From Palsa-661 sp035535015 (GTDB taxonomy: Bacteria; Actinomycetota; Acidimicrobiia; Acidimicrobiales; UBA8190), in NCBI GenBank assembly GCA_035535015.1, contig DATLQU010000022.1, forward strand, positions 95,235 to 159,234: 64,000 nt of DNA, read 5' to 3'. Position 1 is the first letter of the stretch, and every line of letters starts with the position of its first letter. Below, piece by piece: positions 41,811 to 50,977 of this stretch. Both the position numbers and the translations under genes were made by a program. The notes beneath the pieces are model-generated. The model saw nothing but the letters and a program-made list of their open reading frames with translations, made no database searches and was not told where the DNA came from.

Positions 41811-44800
41811 TCAGGCCACGAAGTACTTGGCCCGGGGGTGGTGGCAGATGATGGCGTCGGTGGTCTGTTCCGGGTGGAGCTGGAAGCCGTCGCTCACGAC
41901 CACGCCGATCCGGTCACCGCCGAGAAGATCGACGACCTTGGCGTTGTCCTCGAGATCGGGACAAGCCGGGTAGCCCCATGAGTAACGACCTCCTCGGTAC
42001 TGCTGGCGGAAGAGGCCGATCAGATTGGGACCGTCTTCGCCGGCGAAACCCCACTCCTCCCGGATGCGGCGGTGCCAGTACTCGGCCAGCGCTTCGGCCA
42101 TCTCGACGCCGAGGCCATGGAGACGGAGATATTCCGAGTAGCGGTCCTCGGCGAAGAGGACGCCGGCCGCCTCGGAGACGGCGGGTCCCATGGTGACGAG
42201 TTGGAAGGCGGCGTAGTCGAGCTCCCCCGATTCGACGGGTCGGAAGAAATCGGCGATACAGAGCCAGGGTTCCTTCTTTTGTCGGGGGAAGGAAAAGCGC
42301 TGGAGCTCGGTGCGGCGGGTCTCATCGGTCCACAGGACGAGGTCGTCGCCCTCGGCGTTGGCGGCGAAGTACCCCCAGGCCACCTGCGGGATCAGGAGAT
42401 CCTGCGCCTTGGCCCTGTCGAGCTCCTGACGAAGGACGGCGCGCACTCTCTCTTTGAAGGCGGGATCGTCCTCACCCGGTTCCGGGCGGTAGCCCCACTG
42501 GTTGCGGAACAGCGCCGTCAGGTTGAGATATCCGGCGATGTCGTCGAGGGCGATCCCCTTGGCCATGCGACGACCGAGAAAAGGTGGTACGAAGACCGGG
42601 TTGTCGGTGACGGCCTCGGGCGATCGGGCCGGACGATCGGCCACGGCGGTGGCGGCGTCGATCTGGCTCTTGCGCGGGGGGAGCTTCCGGCCACCGAGCT
42701 CCCGGCCGAAGGCGGGGTCGTCCTCACCACTGCGGAGCAGTTCGACAAGACGGTCCATGGTGCTCAATCCCTCGAAGGCGTCGCGGCCGTAGAAGACGCG
42801 GCCCTCGTAGACCTGGCGGAGGTCGCGTTCGACGTAGGTGCGGGTGAGCGCCGCTCCGCCGAGGATGACGGGGATGTGGGAGAGGCCACGTCCGTTCAAC
42901 TCTTCGAGGTTCTCGCGCATGATCAGGGTGGATTTGACCAAGAGACCGCTCATGCCGATGGCGTCGGCCTTGTGTTCCTCGGCGGCCTGGAGCATCTCGG
43001 CGATGCTCACCTTGATGCCCAGGTTGACCACGTCGTAACCGTTGTTGGTGAGGATGATGTCCACCAGGTTCTTGCCGATGTCGTGGACGTCGCCTTTGAC
43101 CGTGGCCAGGACGATGGTCGCCTTGCCGCCCTGGTCGACCTTCTCCATCCTCGGTTCCAGATAGGAGACGGCCGCCTTCATGGTCTCGGCCGATTGGAGG
43201 ACAAAGGGCAGCTGCATCTCGCCGGAAGCGAAAAGCTCGCCCACCGTCTTCATGCCGGCGAGAAGGAAGTCGTTGACGATGGCCAGGGGGGAGTGCCCGG
43301 CGGAGAGAGCCTCTTCGAGGTCGTCTTCGAGACCATTGCGTTCACCGTCGACGATCCGGTGCTCGAGTCGGCGCTCGACCGTCCAGTCCGTGCGGTCCTC
43401 GGCCTCGACGGCACCGGCCGAGACGCCCTCGAACATCGTCAGGAGCTCCGACAGCGGGTCGTAGCCTTCCCGGCGGCGGTCGTAGATGAGATCGAGGCAG
43501 ATTTCCCGAGCCTTTTCGTCGATCTTCGACAGAGGAAGGATCCGGGCCGCATGGACGATGGCGGCATCGAGCCCCGCCTCCACGCACTCGTGGAGGAACA
43601 TCGAGTTGAGGACGTGACGGGCGGCAGGGGTGAGACCGAACGAGACGTTGGAGAGGCCGACGATGGTGAAGACCCCGGGGAGCTCCGCCTTGATGCGCCG
43701 GATCCCTTCGATGGTCTCGATTCCGTCCCGGCGGGACTCCTCCATGCCTGTCGAGAGGGGAAGGACGAGGGGATCGAAGATCAGGTCCGACGGCTCGAGG
43801 CCGTAGCGACCGACGGCGATGTCGTGGATGGCCTTCGCCGATCGGAGCTTCCAATCCGCGGTCCGGGCTTGGCCCTCGGTATCGATGCAGGTGCAGACGA
43901 CCGCGGCGCCGTACTCCCGGGCCAAGGTCAAGAACCGGTCGAGCCGGGTTCCGGGATCATCACCCTCCTCGAGGTTCACCGAGTTGAGAATGGCGCGCCC
44001 CCCGATCCACCTGAGAGCTGCCTCCACGACGGGCGCCTCGGTCGAGTCCACCATGAGTGGGACGCTGGCCTGGGTGGCGAAGCGACTGATGACTTCGTTC
44101 ATGTCCGAGACGCCATCGGCGCCGGTGTAGTCGACGCAGACGTCGAGGATGTGGGCGCCCTCCTTGATCTGGTCGCGGGCCACGACGACCGTCGAGTCCC
44201 AGTCCGCTGCCAACATGGCGTCGCGGAACTTCTTGGAGCCGTTGGCGTTGGTGCGTTCGCCGACGACGAGAAAGGAGGTGTCTTGATGGAAGGGGACCGG
44301 ACTGTAGATGGAGGCGGCGGCCGGCTCGTACTCGGGATGGCGCGGCGCCGGGGTGAGGTGCCGGCAGCGTTCGACGACGGCGCGGAGGTGGTCGGGCGTG
44401 GTGCCGCAGCATCCTCCGATCACGGTGACGCCGAGCTCGCTGACGAAGCGCTCGAGGTGGTCGGCCAGGGCCTCGGGGGTGAGGTCGTAGTGCATGGCGC
44501 CGTCGACGACGGTGGGGAGTCCGGCGTTCGGCTGGACGGCGACGGGGAGACGGCAGTGTTGGGAAAGGTGACGGACGGCTTCGCCCATCTCGGCCGGACC
44601 GGTGGCGCAGTTGAGCCCGATGACATCGGGCCGCATGGCTTCGAGAGCGGTGAGGGCGGCGCCGATCTCGGTTCCGGGAAGCATCCGACCGGTCAGCTCG
44701 ATGGTGACCTGAACCTGGAGAGGGACGCGGCGACCGGCGTCCAGCATGGCCCGCTTGCAGGCGTTCACGGCCGCCTTGGCCTGGAGGAGGTCGAAGACGG

Positions 44801-45344
44801 TCTCGATGATCAGGATGTCCACTCCGCCGGCCAGGAGCGCCGCCGCCTGCTCCTCGTAGGCGTGGCGGAGATCGACGAAGGGGATCTGGCCGAGGGTGGG
44901 AAATTTCGTTCCCGGTCCGAGGTTTCCGGCCACCCAGCGTGGTTGCTCGGGAGTGGAGATTTCGTCGACCGCCTGCCGGGCGATGCGGGCCGCGGCCAGA
45001 TTGATATCGCCGACGCGGTCCTGCAGGCCGTACTCGGCCAGAACGATCCCGAAGGCGCCGAAGGCGTTGGTCTCGATGACATCGACTCCGACCTCCAGAA
45101 AGGCACGATGGACGGCTGCCACCTGGTCGGGACGCGAGATGACGAGAGCTTCGTTGCAGCCTTCGAGTTCAGGGCCTCCGAAGTCCTCGGCACTGAGTCC
45201 GGCCAGTTGCAGGGTGGTCCCCATGGCGCCGTCGAAGATGACGACCCGGTGGTCGGCGGCATCGAGATAGGCCGCGCCCCGAACGTCGAAGGGCAGGGCA
45301 TCGACAGCCAGGACCGGCGGCAATTGCTGGTAATCGTCGGCCAC
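41811..45344 (-). CDS. metH: cobalamin-dependent methionine synthase
   Basis: The 1177-residue protein has all four modules. The homocysteine domain carries FDGAMGTTLQ and zinc Cys residues in LNCATGP and VIGGCCGTTPD. The pterin domain has VVGERTNANGSKKF. The B12 domain has VKGDVHDIGKNLVDIILTNN with the cobalt-ligand His. The AdoMet reactivation domain includes GYPACPDLEDNAKV and HPRAKYF near the end. It methylates homocysteine to methionine. The start is GTG 45344. It is divergent, by 52 nt, from the cobalamin adenosyltransferase gene. No cobalamin riboswitch fits in that gap. Confidence 0.97.
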   Translation of the reverse strand: MADDYQQLPPVLAVDALPFDVRGAAYLDAADHRVVIFDGAMGTTLQLAGLSAEDFGGPELEGCNEALVISRPDQVAAVHRAFLEVGVDVIETNAFGAFGIVLAEYGLQDRVGDINLAAARIARQAVDEISTPEQPRWVAGNLGPGTKFPTLGQIPFVDLRHAYEEQAAALLAGGVDILIIETVFDLLQAKAAVNACKRAMLDAGRRVPLQVQVTIELTGRMLPGTEIGAALTALEAMRPDVIGLNCATGPAEMGEAVRHLSQHCRLPVAVQPNAGLPTVVDGAMHYDLTPEALADHLERFVSELGVTVIGGCCGTTPDHLRAVVERCRHLTPAPRHPEYEPAAASIYSPVPFHQDTSFLVVGERTNANGSKKFRDAMLAADWDSTVVVARDQIKEGAHILDVCVDYTGADGVSDMNEVISRFATQASVPLMVDSTEAPVVEAALRWIGGRAILNSVNLEEGDDPGTRLDRFLTLAREYGAAVVCTCIDTEGQARTADWKLRSAKAIHDIAVGRYGLEPSDLIFDPLVLPLSTGMEESRRDGIETIEGIRRIKAELPGVFTIVGLSNVSFGLTPAARHVLNSMFLHECVEAGLDAAIVHAARILPLSKIDEKAREICLDLIYDRRREGYDPLSELLTMFEGVSAGAVEAEDRTDWTVERRLEHRIVDGERNGLEDDLEEALSAGHSPLAIVNDFLLAGMKTVGELFASGEMQLPFVLQSAETMKAAVSYLEPRMEKVDQGGKATIVLATVKGDVHDIGKNLVDIILTNNGYDVVNLGIKVSIAEMLQAAEEHKADAIGMSGLLVKSTLIMRENLEELNGRGLSHIPVILGGAALTRTYVERDLRQVYEGRVFYGRDAFEGLSTMDRLVELLRSGEDDPAFGRELGGRKLPPRKSQIDAATAVADRPARSPEAVTDNPVFVPPFLGRRMAKGIALDDIAGYLNLTALFRNQWGYRPEPGEDDPAFKERVRAVLRQELDRAKAQDLLIPQVAWGYFAANAEGDDLVLWTDETRRTELQRFSFPRQKKEPWLCIADFFRPVESGELDYAAFQLVTMGPAVSEAAGVLFAEDRYSEYLRLHGLGVEMAEALAEYWHRRIREEWGFAGEDGPNLIGLFRQQYRGGRYSWGYPACPDLEDNAKVVDLLGGDRIGVVVSDGFQLHPEQTTDAIICHHPRAKYFVA

Positions 45345-45396
45345 GGTGGTGCCAGTCTAGAGAGGCGGGGGGAGACGGCCGGTAGCATGCGAATTC

Positions 45397-46020
45397 GTGG
45401 TCAAGATCTATACGCGCAAAGGTGACGACGGCACGACGGGTCTGTTGTACGGGGGCCCGCGGGTCTCGAAGAGCTCACCGGTGATCGAGGCGAACGGGGT
45501 GGTGGACGAGGCCCAGGCGGTGATCGGGGTGGCCCGGGCCGAGGCCGTCCCCGGTAGTGAGCTCGACGTTCTCCTTATCGGCCTGGAACGCGACCTCTGG
45601 GTTCTGATGTCCGAGGTGGCGACGGCGCCGGCCAACCGGCGGAAGCTGACCCCGGGGACATCGCTCGTGACGGCCGAGATGGTGTCGGCCCTGGAAGAAC
45701 AGATCGATGAGTTGAACGGGCGGTTCGAGATGCCCACGGAGTTCGTGGTGCCGGGACAGAACCGGGTGGCGGCTGTGCTCGACGTGGCTCGGACCGTGGT
45801 GCGCCGCGGGGAGCGGCTCGTGGTCGGCGCCATGGCCGGCGTGGACTCGCAGGTGGGTCCCTATCTCAACCGGCTGTCGGACCTCTTGTGGACGATGGCC
45901 CGTTGGCAGGAGGGCGAGCATCTGCTGGCCCGTCACACCGATTCCCGGGCAGAGACGTCGGGTAAGGCAGAGAAGTCGGGTAAGAAGGCGACCGAGATCA
46001 AGGAGAACGGCAGCGGATGA
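45397..46020 (+). CDS. ATP:cob(I)alamin adenosyltransferase (PduO type)
   Basis: The 207-residue protein starts with the ATP loop YTRKGDDGTTGLLYGG and has VPGQNRVAAVLDVARTVVRRGERLVVGA, the trimer active-site helix with the conserved Arg residues. It makes adenosylcobalamin, the cofactor of the mutase at 61.5 kb. The C-terminal 25 residues are Lys/Glu/Ser-rich and nonconserved. GTG 45397; stop overlaps the pepA start (ATGA). Confidence 0.93.
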   Translation: MVKIYTRKGDDGTTGLLYGGPRVSKSSPVIEANGVVDEAQAVIGVARAEAVPGSELDVLLIGLERDLWVLMSEVATAPANRRKLTPGTSLVTAEMVSALEEQIDELNGRFEMPTEFVVPGQNRVAAVLDVARTVVRRGERLVVGAMAGVDSQVGPYLNRLSDLLWTMARWQEGEHLLARHTDSRAETSGKAEKSGKKATEIKENGSG

Positions 46021-47591
46021 GCGCAGACAGCCCAGCACTGGAGGTCGTGTTCGCCTCCGACCACGAGGAACTGTCCCAGCTGCAGGCGGATCCCGTCGCC
46101 TCCATCGGTGTCCTGGTCTTCTCGGGCGAGGACGGGCCGGGTCTGGTCGAGGGGACGCCTGACGCTGTTCCCACCGGGTCAGCCGGTGCCACGGTCGCCG
46201 TCGAGCTCGATCGCGCGTTAGCCGAGCGACGGGGCTTCACCGGCAAAGCGGGCCGGACTCTCGTGGCCCTCGGTACCGCAGACTCTCCCGTCGTTGTCTT
46301 CGTCGGCTGCGGAGACCCGAAGAAGGCGAACCTGGAAACGCTCCGACGGGCGGGCGCCGCCTTCGTCCGGGCGGCGGGCCGTTGCGGCTCTGGGCTGCTG
46401 GTGTTGCCGGCGGGCGTGACCGGAGAGTCGGGAGAGGGGGCCGACCTGCGGGCCGGCCAGGCGGTGACCGAGGGCGCCTCGCTGGCGAGCTACAGGTTCG
46501 TCGGGCACAAGAGCGAGAACGACGATGGGCAGATCGACCGGCTGATCGTGTGGGGCCCGGGACTTGCCGCCGACGCCGGTCGGCGGGGGATCGAACGGGG
46601 AATCCGGATTTCCCGGGCGGTCTGCCTGGCGCGGGATCTGGTGAACGAGCCACCGAGCTCCATGACGCCTCGACGTCTGGCCGAGATCGCCCAAGAGCAA
46701 TGGGGATCGAGCGGGGAGCTGACCTTCGAGATCTGGGACGAGCAGAGGATCGGCGACGAGCGACTTGGTGGACTCCTCGGGGTTGCCCGGGGATCGGCCG
46801 AGCCGCCGCGGTTGCTACGGGCGACCTATGAGCCGTCCGATCCGTTGGAGATCGACGGTCATGTCCCCCATGTCGTGCTGGTCGGGAAGGGGATCACCTT
46901 CGATTCCGGCGGCCTGTCGCTCAAGACGGCCGGCGGGATGACGACCATGAAGACCGACATGAGCGGTGCGGCCGCCGTGATCGCCGCCGTCTCGGCCTGC
47001 GGCGATCTCGGGGTTCGGATTCGGGTGACGGGACTGACACCGGTCACCGAGAACATGCCCGGAGGTCGGGCGACGAAACCGGGCGATGTGCTGACCATTC
47101 GCAACGGCAAGACGATCGAGGTCCTGAACACCGACGCCGAGGGCAGGTTGGTGCTGGCCGACGCGTTGTCGTTGGCCGCCGAACTCGAACCCGACGCCAT
47201 CATCGACCTCGCCACCCTCACCGGTGCATGTGTGGTGGCTTTGGGTAATGCCGTGGCGGGACTCTTCGGCAACGACGAGGGCTTTGTCGAACGGGTGACG
47301 GCGGCATCGGCTCGGGCCGGAGAGGCGACCTGGCCCCTACCGCTGCCCGACGACTACCGGAAACACATCGACTCCGATATCGCCGACATGAAGAACATCG
47401 GCAAGGCGGGCGAGGCGGGGGCGATCTCCGCCGCTCTGCTCCTGGCCCGGTTCGTCGACGACCGGCCTTGGGTCCACCTCGACATCGCCGGTCCGGCCCG
47501 CTCCGACGAGAACGACGGAGTGCTGACCAAGGGCGGCACCGGATTCGGAGTCCGGACACTGCTCGAATTGCTCGACGGCTACTGCCAATGA
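46017..47591 (+). CDS. pepA: leucyl aminopeptidase (M17)
   Basis: The 524-residue protein has the M17 signature NTDAEGRLVLADAL, metal/substrate residues in GKGITFDSGGLSLK and KTDMSGAAAVIAAV, and the C-terminal GFGVRTLLELL. It is a cytoplasmic hexameric di-metal peptidase in peptide turnover. ATG 46017 overlaps the adenosyltransferase stop by 4 nt. It converges on the ACT gene (31 nt gap). Confidence 0.95.
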   Translation: MSADSPALEVVFASDHEELSQLQADPVASIGVLVFSGEDGPGLVEGTPDAVPTGSAGATVAVELDRALAERRGFTGKAGRTLVALGTADSPVVVFVGCGDPKKANLETLRRAGAAFVRAAGRCGSGLLVLPAGVTGESGEGADLRAGQAVTEGASLASYRFVGHKSENDDGQIDRLIVWGPGLAADAGRRGIERGIRISRAVCLARDLVNEPPSSMTPRRLAEIAQEQWGSSGELTFEIWDEQRIGDERLGGLLGVARGSAEPPRLLRATYEPSDPLEIDGHVPHVVLVGKGITFDSGGLSLKTAGGMTTMKTDMSGAAAVIAAVSACGDLGVRIRVTGLTPVTENMPGGRATKPGDVLTIRNGKTIEVLNTDAEGRLVLADALSLAAELEPDAIIDLATLTGACVVALGNAVAGLFGNDEGFVERVTAASARAGEATWPLPLPDDYRKHIDSDIADMKNIGKAGEAGAISAALLLARFVDDRPWVHLDIAGPARSDENDGVLTKGGTGFGVRTLLELLDGYCQ

Positions 47592-47622
47592 ACGGCTACG
47601 GCCAATGAGCGGTCTGAGACGG

Positions 47623-48285
47623 CTACCCCGAATGGCTCGGATGAGAGAGCCGGGATTCGCGTTCTGAGAGGTCAACCCAGCGGGCGTCGGCCAAACGGGC
47701 CAGAGAAGCCAGGCGAATGCGATCCCGGGCCCCGAACGGCCAGGCCGGTCGGCCGACGAGAAGGGTGAGGTCCCACGCGGCCAGGTGGACCCAGGCGATG
47801 TCCCCGGTTTCGGAGGGCTTCCGATTCGATGCGCGGAGATGCGCCGCCAACCACGGCGCCGCCGGAGGCTGGCCGGCCGCGGCCATGACCAGCTGGTCCT
47901 CGCTGTCGATGATGGCGACCCATGAGGCGTCGAGCTCATGACGGGTGCGTGAGGCCAGGGCGGCCAGGACGCCGTGGGTGGTCCGCTCTTCGAGGATGGC
48001 GGCGGCCGTGTCGTAGGCGTCAAGGCGCTGGTCGGTGACGCCGGCGGCCACGGGATGGACGGTGTCCACGGTGACGCCGTCGACCTCGGCGATTTCCACC
48101 AGGAGCAGGGGAACCAATTCGGCGTCGGGGAGTTCGACCACGAATTCGTCGAGGGCCCGACCGTCTCGGCGGCGGATGATCTCGACGGAGACGACGTCGC
48201 CCCGGACCGCTCCTATCCGGCTCGCCACCGCGCCAAGGGCCCCGGGTCTGTCGGGCAACTCGAGACGGACCAGAAAGGCGGCCAT
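47623..48285 (-). CDS. ACT-domain protein with GAF-like C-terminal part
   Basis: The 220-residue protein has an ACT domain at 1-75 (FLVRLELPDRPGALGAVASR, then VVSVEIIRRRDGRALDEFVV), a small ligand-binding regulatory fold. Residues about 90-205 (THGVLAALASRTRHELDASW, VAIIDSEDQLVMAAAG) resemble a degenerate GAF domain. It probably senses an amino acid or related ligand; no output domain is visible. ATG 48285, divergent from the secreted gene at 48505. Confidence 0.75.
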   Translation of the reverse strand: MAAFLVRLELPDRPGALGAVASRIGAVRGDVVSVEIIRRRDGRALDEFVVELPDAELVPLLLVEIAEVDGVTVDTVHPVAAGVTDQRLDAYDTAAAILEERTTHGVLAALASRTRHELDASWVAIIDSEDQLVMAAAGQPPAAPWLAAHLRASNRKPSETGDIAWVHLAAWDLTLLVGRPAWPFGARDRIRLASLARLADARWVDLSERESRLSHPSHSG

Positions 48286-48504
48286 GGCATCAGGCTACGC
48301 AGGCCAGGTGAACGGTGTGTTTCGGCCAGGAGTCGCCCCCGTTACCTTCCGCGCCCCACGTGGTTCTCTGACGCCGCAAAGCGGTAACAGCGGGCAGGGA
48401 AGGAGAGAATGCTTGATTGACGGGAAGGGGTGCCCTAGACCGGAGAGAGCGGAGCAGGCGACGGCGGATGTCGGCGGCCCGGTCACCTCGGGAGGTGGGG
48501 AGAT

Positions 48505-49443
48505 ATGAAACGCGAATGGCGGCGGCAGCTGCGAACCCTGTCCTGCGCCCTCGGAGCAGCCAGCGTGGTTCTCGCCACGGTGGTCGCCACCGTGGCGGTC
48601 GACCCGGGCGTGGCGTCGGCGGCGAGGCGGCCTCTCTGTGTCGGCACGGCGGACAATCCGGGTGTCCTGGCCGGGAGCTTCCGATCGGGAGTGCGGATCG
48701 AAGGTGTCTGCACCGTGAACGGCGGGCCGACGGTCGTCCGGGGAGCACTGACGATCCTTCCCGACTCAACCCTGGTGGCCGCGTTCGCCCTGAACGACCT
48801 GACGGGGAAAGGCTCCTCCCGGTTGACCGTTCTCGGAGGCATCTCCGTCCGCCCAGGGGCCACCTTGATCCTGGGATGCGACCCCGGATCCTTCTCGTGT
48901 ATCGATGACCCGAACCCGGACGCGCCGACGCTGTCGGCTGCCGAGACCGTACGCGGGGTGATCAGGGAGTCGAGTCCGCTCGGGGTGATCATCCACGACG
49001 CCACGATCAACGGAAACGTGAGACAAACGGGCGGCGGTGGAGATGGCAGCTGTGCGGTGCCGACCACCGGAGTCTTCTCCCTCTTCCAGAGCCCGGTCTA
49101 CAGCGCCTATGAGGACATGACGATCCACGGCAACCTGACGATCACGAACGTGAAGACCTGCTGGATGGGTGTCGACCGGGTGGTGGACTCGGGCAGCGTG
49201 ACCCTGACCAAGAACCAGACCGCCGACCCCGACGCCATCGAGATCCTGTCCAACACGATCTCGGGCGATCTGAAGTGCGCGTCCAATACGTCGGTCTGGG
49301 ACAGTGCGGAAGCCGCTTTCGGTCAGACCGGCCTCTATCCGCGGACGCCCGGGCCCAACACGGTGAACGGCAGTCGGCTCGGTCAGTGCGTGCTGGCCAG
49401 CCCCGCCACCGAGGGCGGTCCGCCCGGTCCGGGACCCTTCTGA
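48505..49443 (+). CDS. secreted protein, probably parallel beta-helix
   Basis: The 312-residue protein has a signal peptide (LSCALGAASVVLATVVATVA, cleavage near GVASAA). The mature part shows spaced short strands such as GVCTVNGGPTVVRGALTIL, ITVLGGISVRPGATLIL-like LTVLGGISVRPG, GVIIHDATINGN and MTIHGNLTITN, which suggest stacked beta-helix turns, plus several cysteines (LCVG, GVCT, GCDPGSFSC, SCAVP). The C-terminus is Gly/Pro-rich with no anchor. GGGAGGTGGGG precedes ATG 48505. Function unknown; not clearly related to the other secreted family here. Confidence 0.75.
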   Translation: MKREWRRQLRTLSCALGAASVVLATVVATVAVDPGVASAARRPLCVGTADNPGVLAGSFRSGVRIEGVCTVNGGPTVVRGALTILPDSTLVAAFALNDLTGKGSSRLTVLGGISVRPGATLILGCDPGSFSCIDDPNPDAPTLSAAETVRGVIRESSPLGVIIHDATINGNVRQTGGGGDGSCAVPTTGVFSLFQSPVYSAYEDMTIHGNLTITNVKTCWMGVDRVVDSGSVTLTKNQTADPDAIEILSNTISGDLKCASNTSVWDSAEAAFGQTGLYPRTPGPNTVNGSRLGQCVLASPATEGGPPGPGPF

Positions 49444-49576
49444 TCAGGCCCTGACCGGAGGTGCTGCGGTCGTGGCCCGAGTGGCGGCGATGGCGGCCGC
49501 GCTCCGCTTTATCTGAGAAGGGTTCGTGGATCAGGTCGTAGTGTGACGCGGGTCCGTGGATGACGGAGGCGCGTGC

Positions 49577-50977
49577 ATGGGGGAGCTGGTCAAGGAGCTG
49601 GGCCGGATCGTCGGTGAGGACAATGTCCTGACCGGAAGCCAGGTTCATGACGACTACAGCCACGACGAGGCTCTGACCTCGCGTCCGGTCGTCCCTCTGG
49701 CTCTCGTCCGCCCCTGCTCCACGGCCGAGGTGGCCGAGATCCTGAAACTGGCCGACGCCGACCGGGTTCCCGTGGTGGCCCGGGGGAGCGGGACCGGACT
49801 CTCGGGGGCGTCGGTTCCCCGGGCGGACGGGATCCTGGTCTGCTTCGAGCGGATGAACCGGATACTGGAGATCGACGGCGACAACCATGTGGCCGTCGTC
49901 CAGCCCGGGGTGACCCTCGAAGAATTGGACAGCGAGACGAAAAGGCACGGGCTCGTCTACCCCGTCTTTCCTGGCGAGAACTCGGCCTCGCTCGGAGGAA
50001 ACGTGGCCACCAACGCCGGAGGGATGCGGGCCATCAAGTACGGGGTGACCAGGCATCAGGTTCTGGCCCTCGAGGCTGTTCTGGCCACGGGAGAGGTGAT
50101 CCGGACCGGGGGGAGGTTCGTCAAGTCCTCGACCGGTTACGACCTGACCCAGCTGATCGTCGGCTCGGAAGGGACGCTCGCCCTGGTCACCGAGGCCAGC
50201 CTGAAGCTCTATCCCCGGCTCGCCCACGCCTCGACGGTGCTCGTCCCCTTCGGCAGCCTCGAGGAGGTGACCCTGGCCGTGCCCCGGATCGTGTCCAGCG
50301 GTGCGGCGCCGATGATCCTCGAGTACATCGACATGTTGACCATGGCCGCCATCACGGCCAGCGCCGGCCTCGATCTCGGAATTCCGAAGGAGCTGCAGGA
50401 GACGGCCGCCGCCTATCTGGTTGTCGTTCTCGAGAACGGCCAGGAGGACCGTCTGGAACAAGACGTGGCCAAGCTGGCCGAACTGTTGGTCGGCCTGGGC
50501 GCTCTGGAGATCTACGTCCTGCCCCAGCAGGCCGCCGGTCAACTGATCGGCGCCCGGGAGAAGGCGTTCTTCGTGGCCAAGGCGCACGGAGCGGATGACA
50601 TCATCGACGTCGTCGTTCCCCGTGCCGCCATCCCCAGATTCCTGGCCAAAGCGGCGGAAGTGGCCAACAGCCAGGCGACCTTGGTCACGGGATGCGGTCA
50701 TGTGGGGGACGGGAACGTCCACCTCTCGGTCTTCCAGGCCGATCCTGAGATCAGGGCGGACGTTCTGCGGGCCATCTTCCGGGCGGGAATGGACATGGGC
50801 GGGGCCATCTCGGGGGAACACGGCATCGGAACGGCGAAGAAGCGGTACTTCGGGGAGCTCGAGGACCCGGCCAAGCTGGCGCTGATGCAGAGGATCAAGG
50901 AGGCATTCGATCCGCACGGGATCCTGGGCCCCGACGTCCTCTTCGACCAACCGACACGTCAGGTGGGTGAGCGATGA
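49577..50977 (+). CDS. FAD-linked oxidase, glycolate oxidase GlcD-like
   Basis: The 466-residue protein has the PCMH-type FAD motifs VPVVARGSGTGLSGASVP and FPGENSASLGGNVATNAGGM, RFVKSSTGYDLTQLIVGSEG, and the C-terminal His-rich GHVGDGNVH and GEHGIGTAKK. It oxidises a 2-hydroxyacid such as glycolate or D-lactate. ATG 49577 is preceded by GGAGG. No GlcE or GlcF genes adjoin; instead a TPP enzyme follows with a 4-nt overlap. Confidence 0.9.
   Translation: MGELVKELGRIVGEDNVLTGSQVHDDYSHDEALTSRPVVPLALVRPCSTAEVAEILKLADADRVPVVARGSGTGLSGASVPRADGILVCFERMNRILEIDGDNHVAVVQPGVTLEELDSETKRHGLVYPVFPGENSASLGGNVATNAGGMRAIKYGVTRHQVLALEAVLATGEVIRTGGRFVKSSTGYDLTQLIVGSEGTLALVTEASLKLYPRLAHASTVLVPFGSLEEVTLAVPRIVSSGAAPMILEYIDMLTMAAITASAGLDLGIPKELQETAAAYLVVVLENGQEDRLEQDVAKLAELLVGLGALEIYVLPQQAAGQLIGAREKAFFVAKAHGADDIIDVVVPRAAIPRFLAKAAEVANSQATLVTGCGHVGDGNVHLSVFQADPEIRADVLRAIFRAGMDMGGAISGEHGIGTAKKRYFGELEDPAKLALMQRIKEAFDPHGILGPDVLFDQPTRQVGER

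Noticed and set aside
45345..45396. Cobalamin riboswitch between metH and the adenosyltransferase gene
   Set aside because: The 52-bp divergent gap is too short and has no B12-box-like sequence.
48286..48504. tRNA or small RNA in the gap before the secreted gene
   Set aside because: No cloverleaf or T-loop motif found; only a ribosome site is clear.
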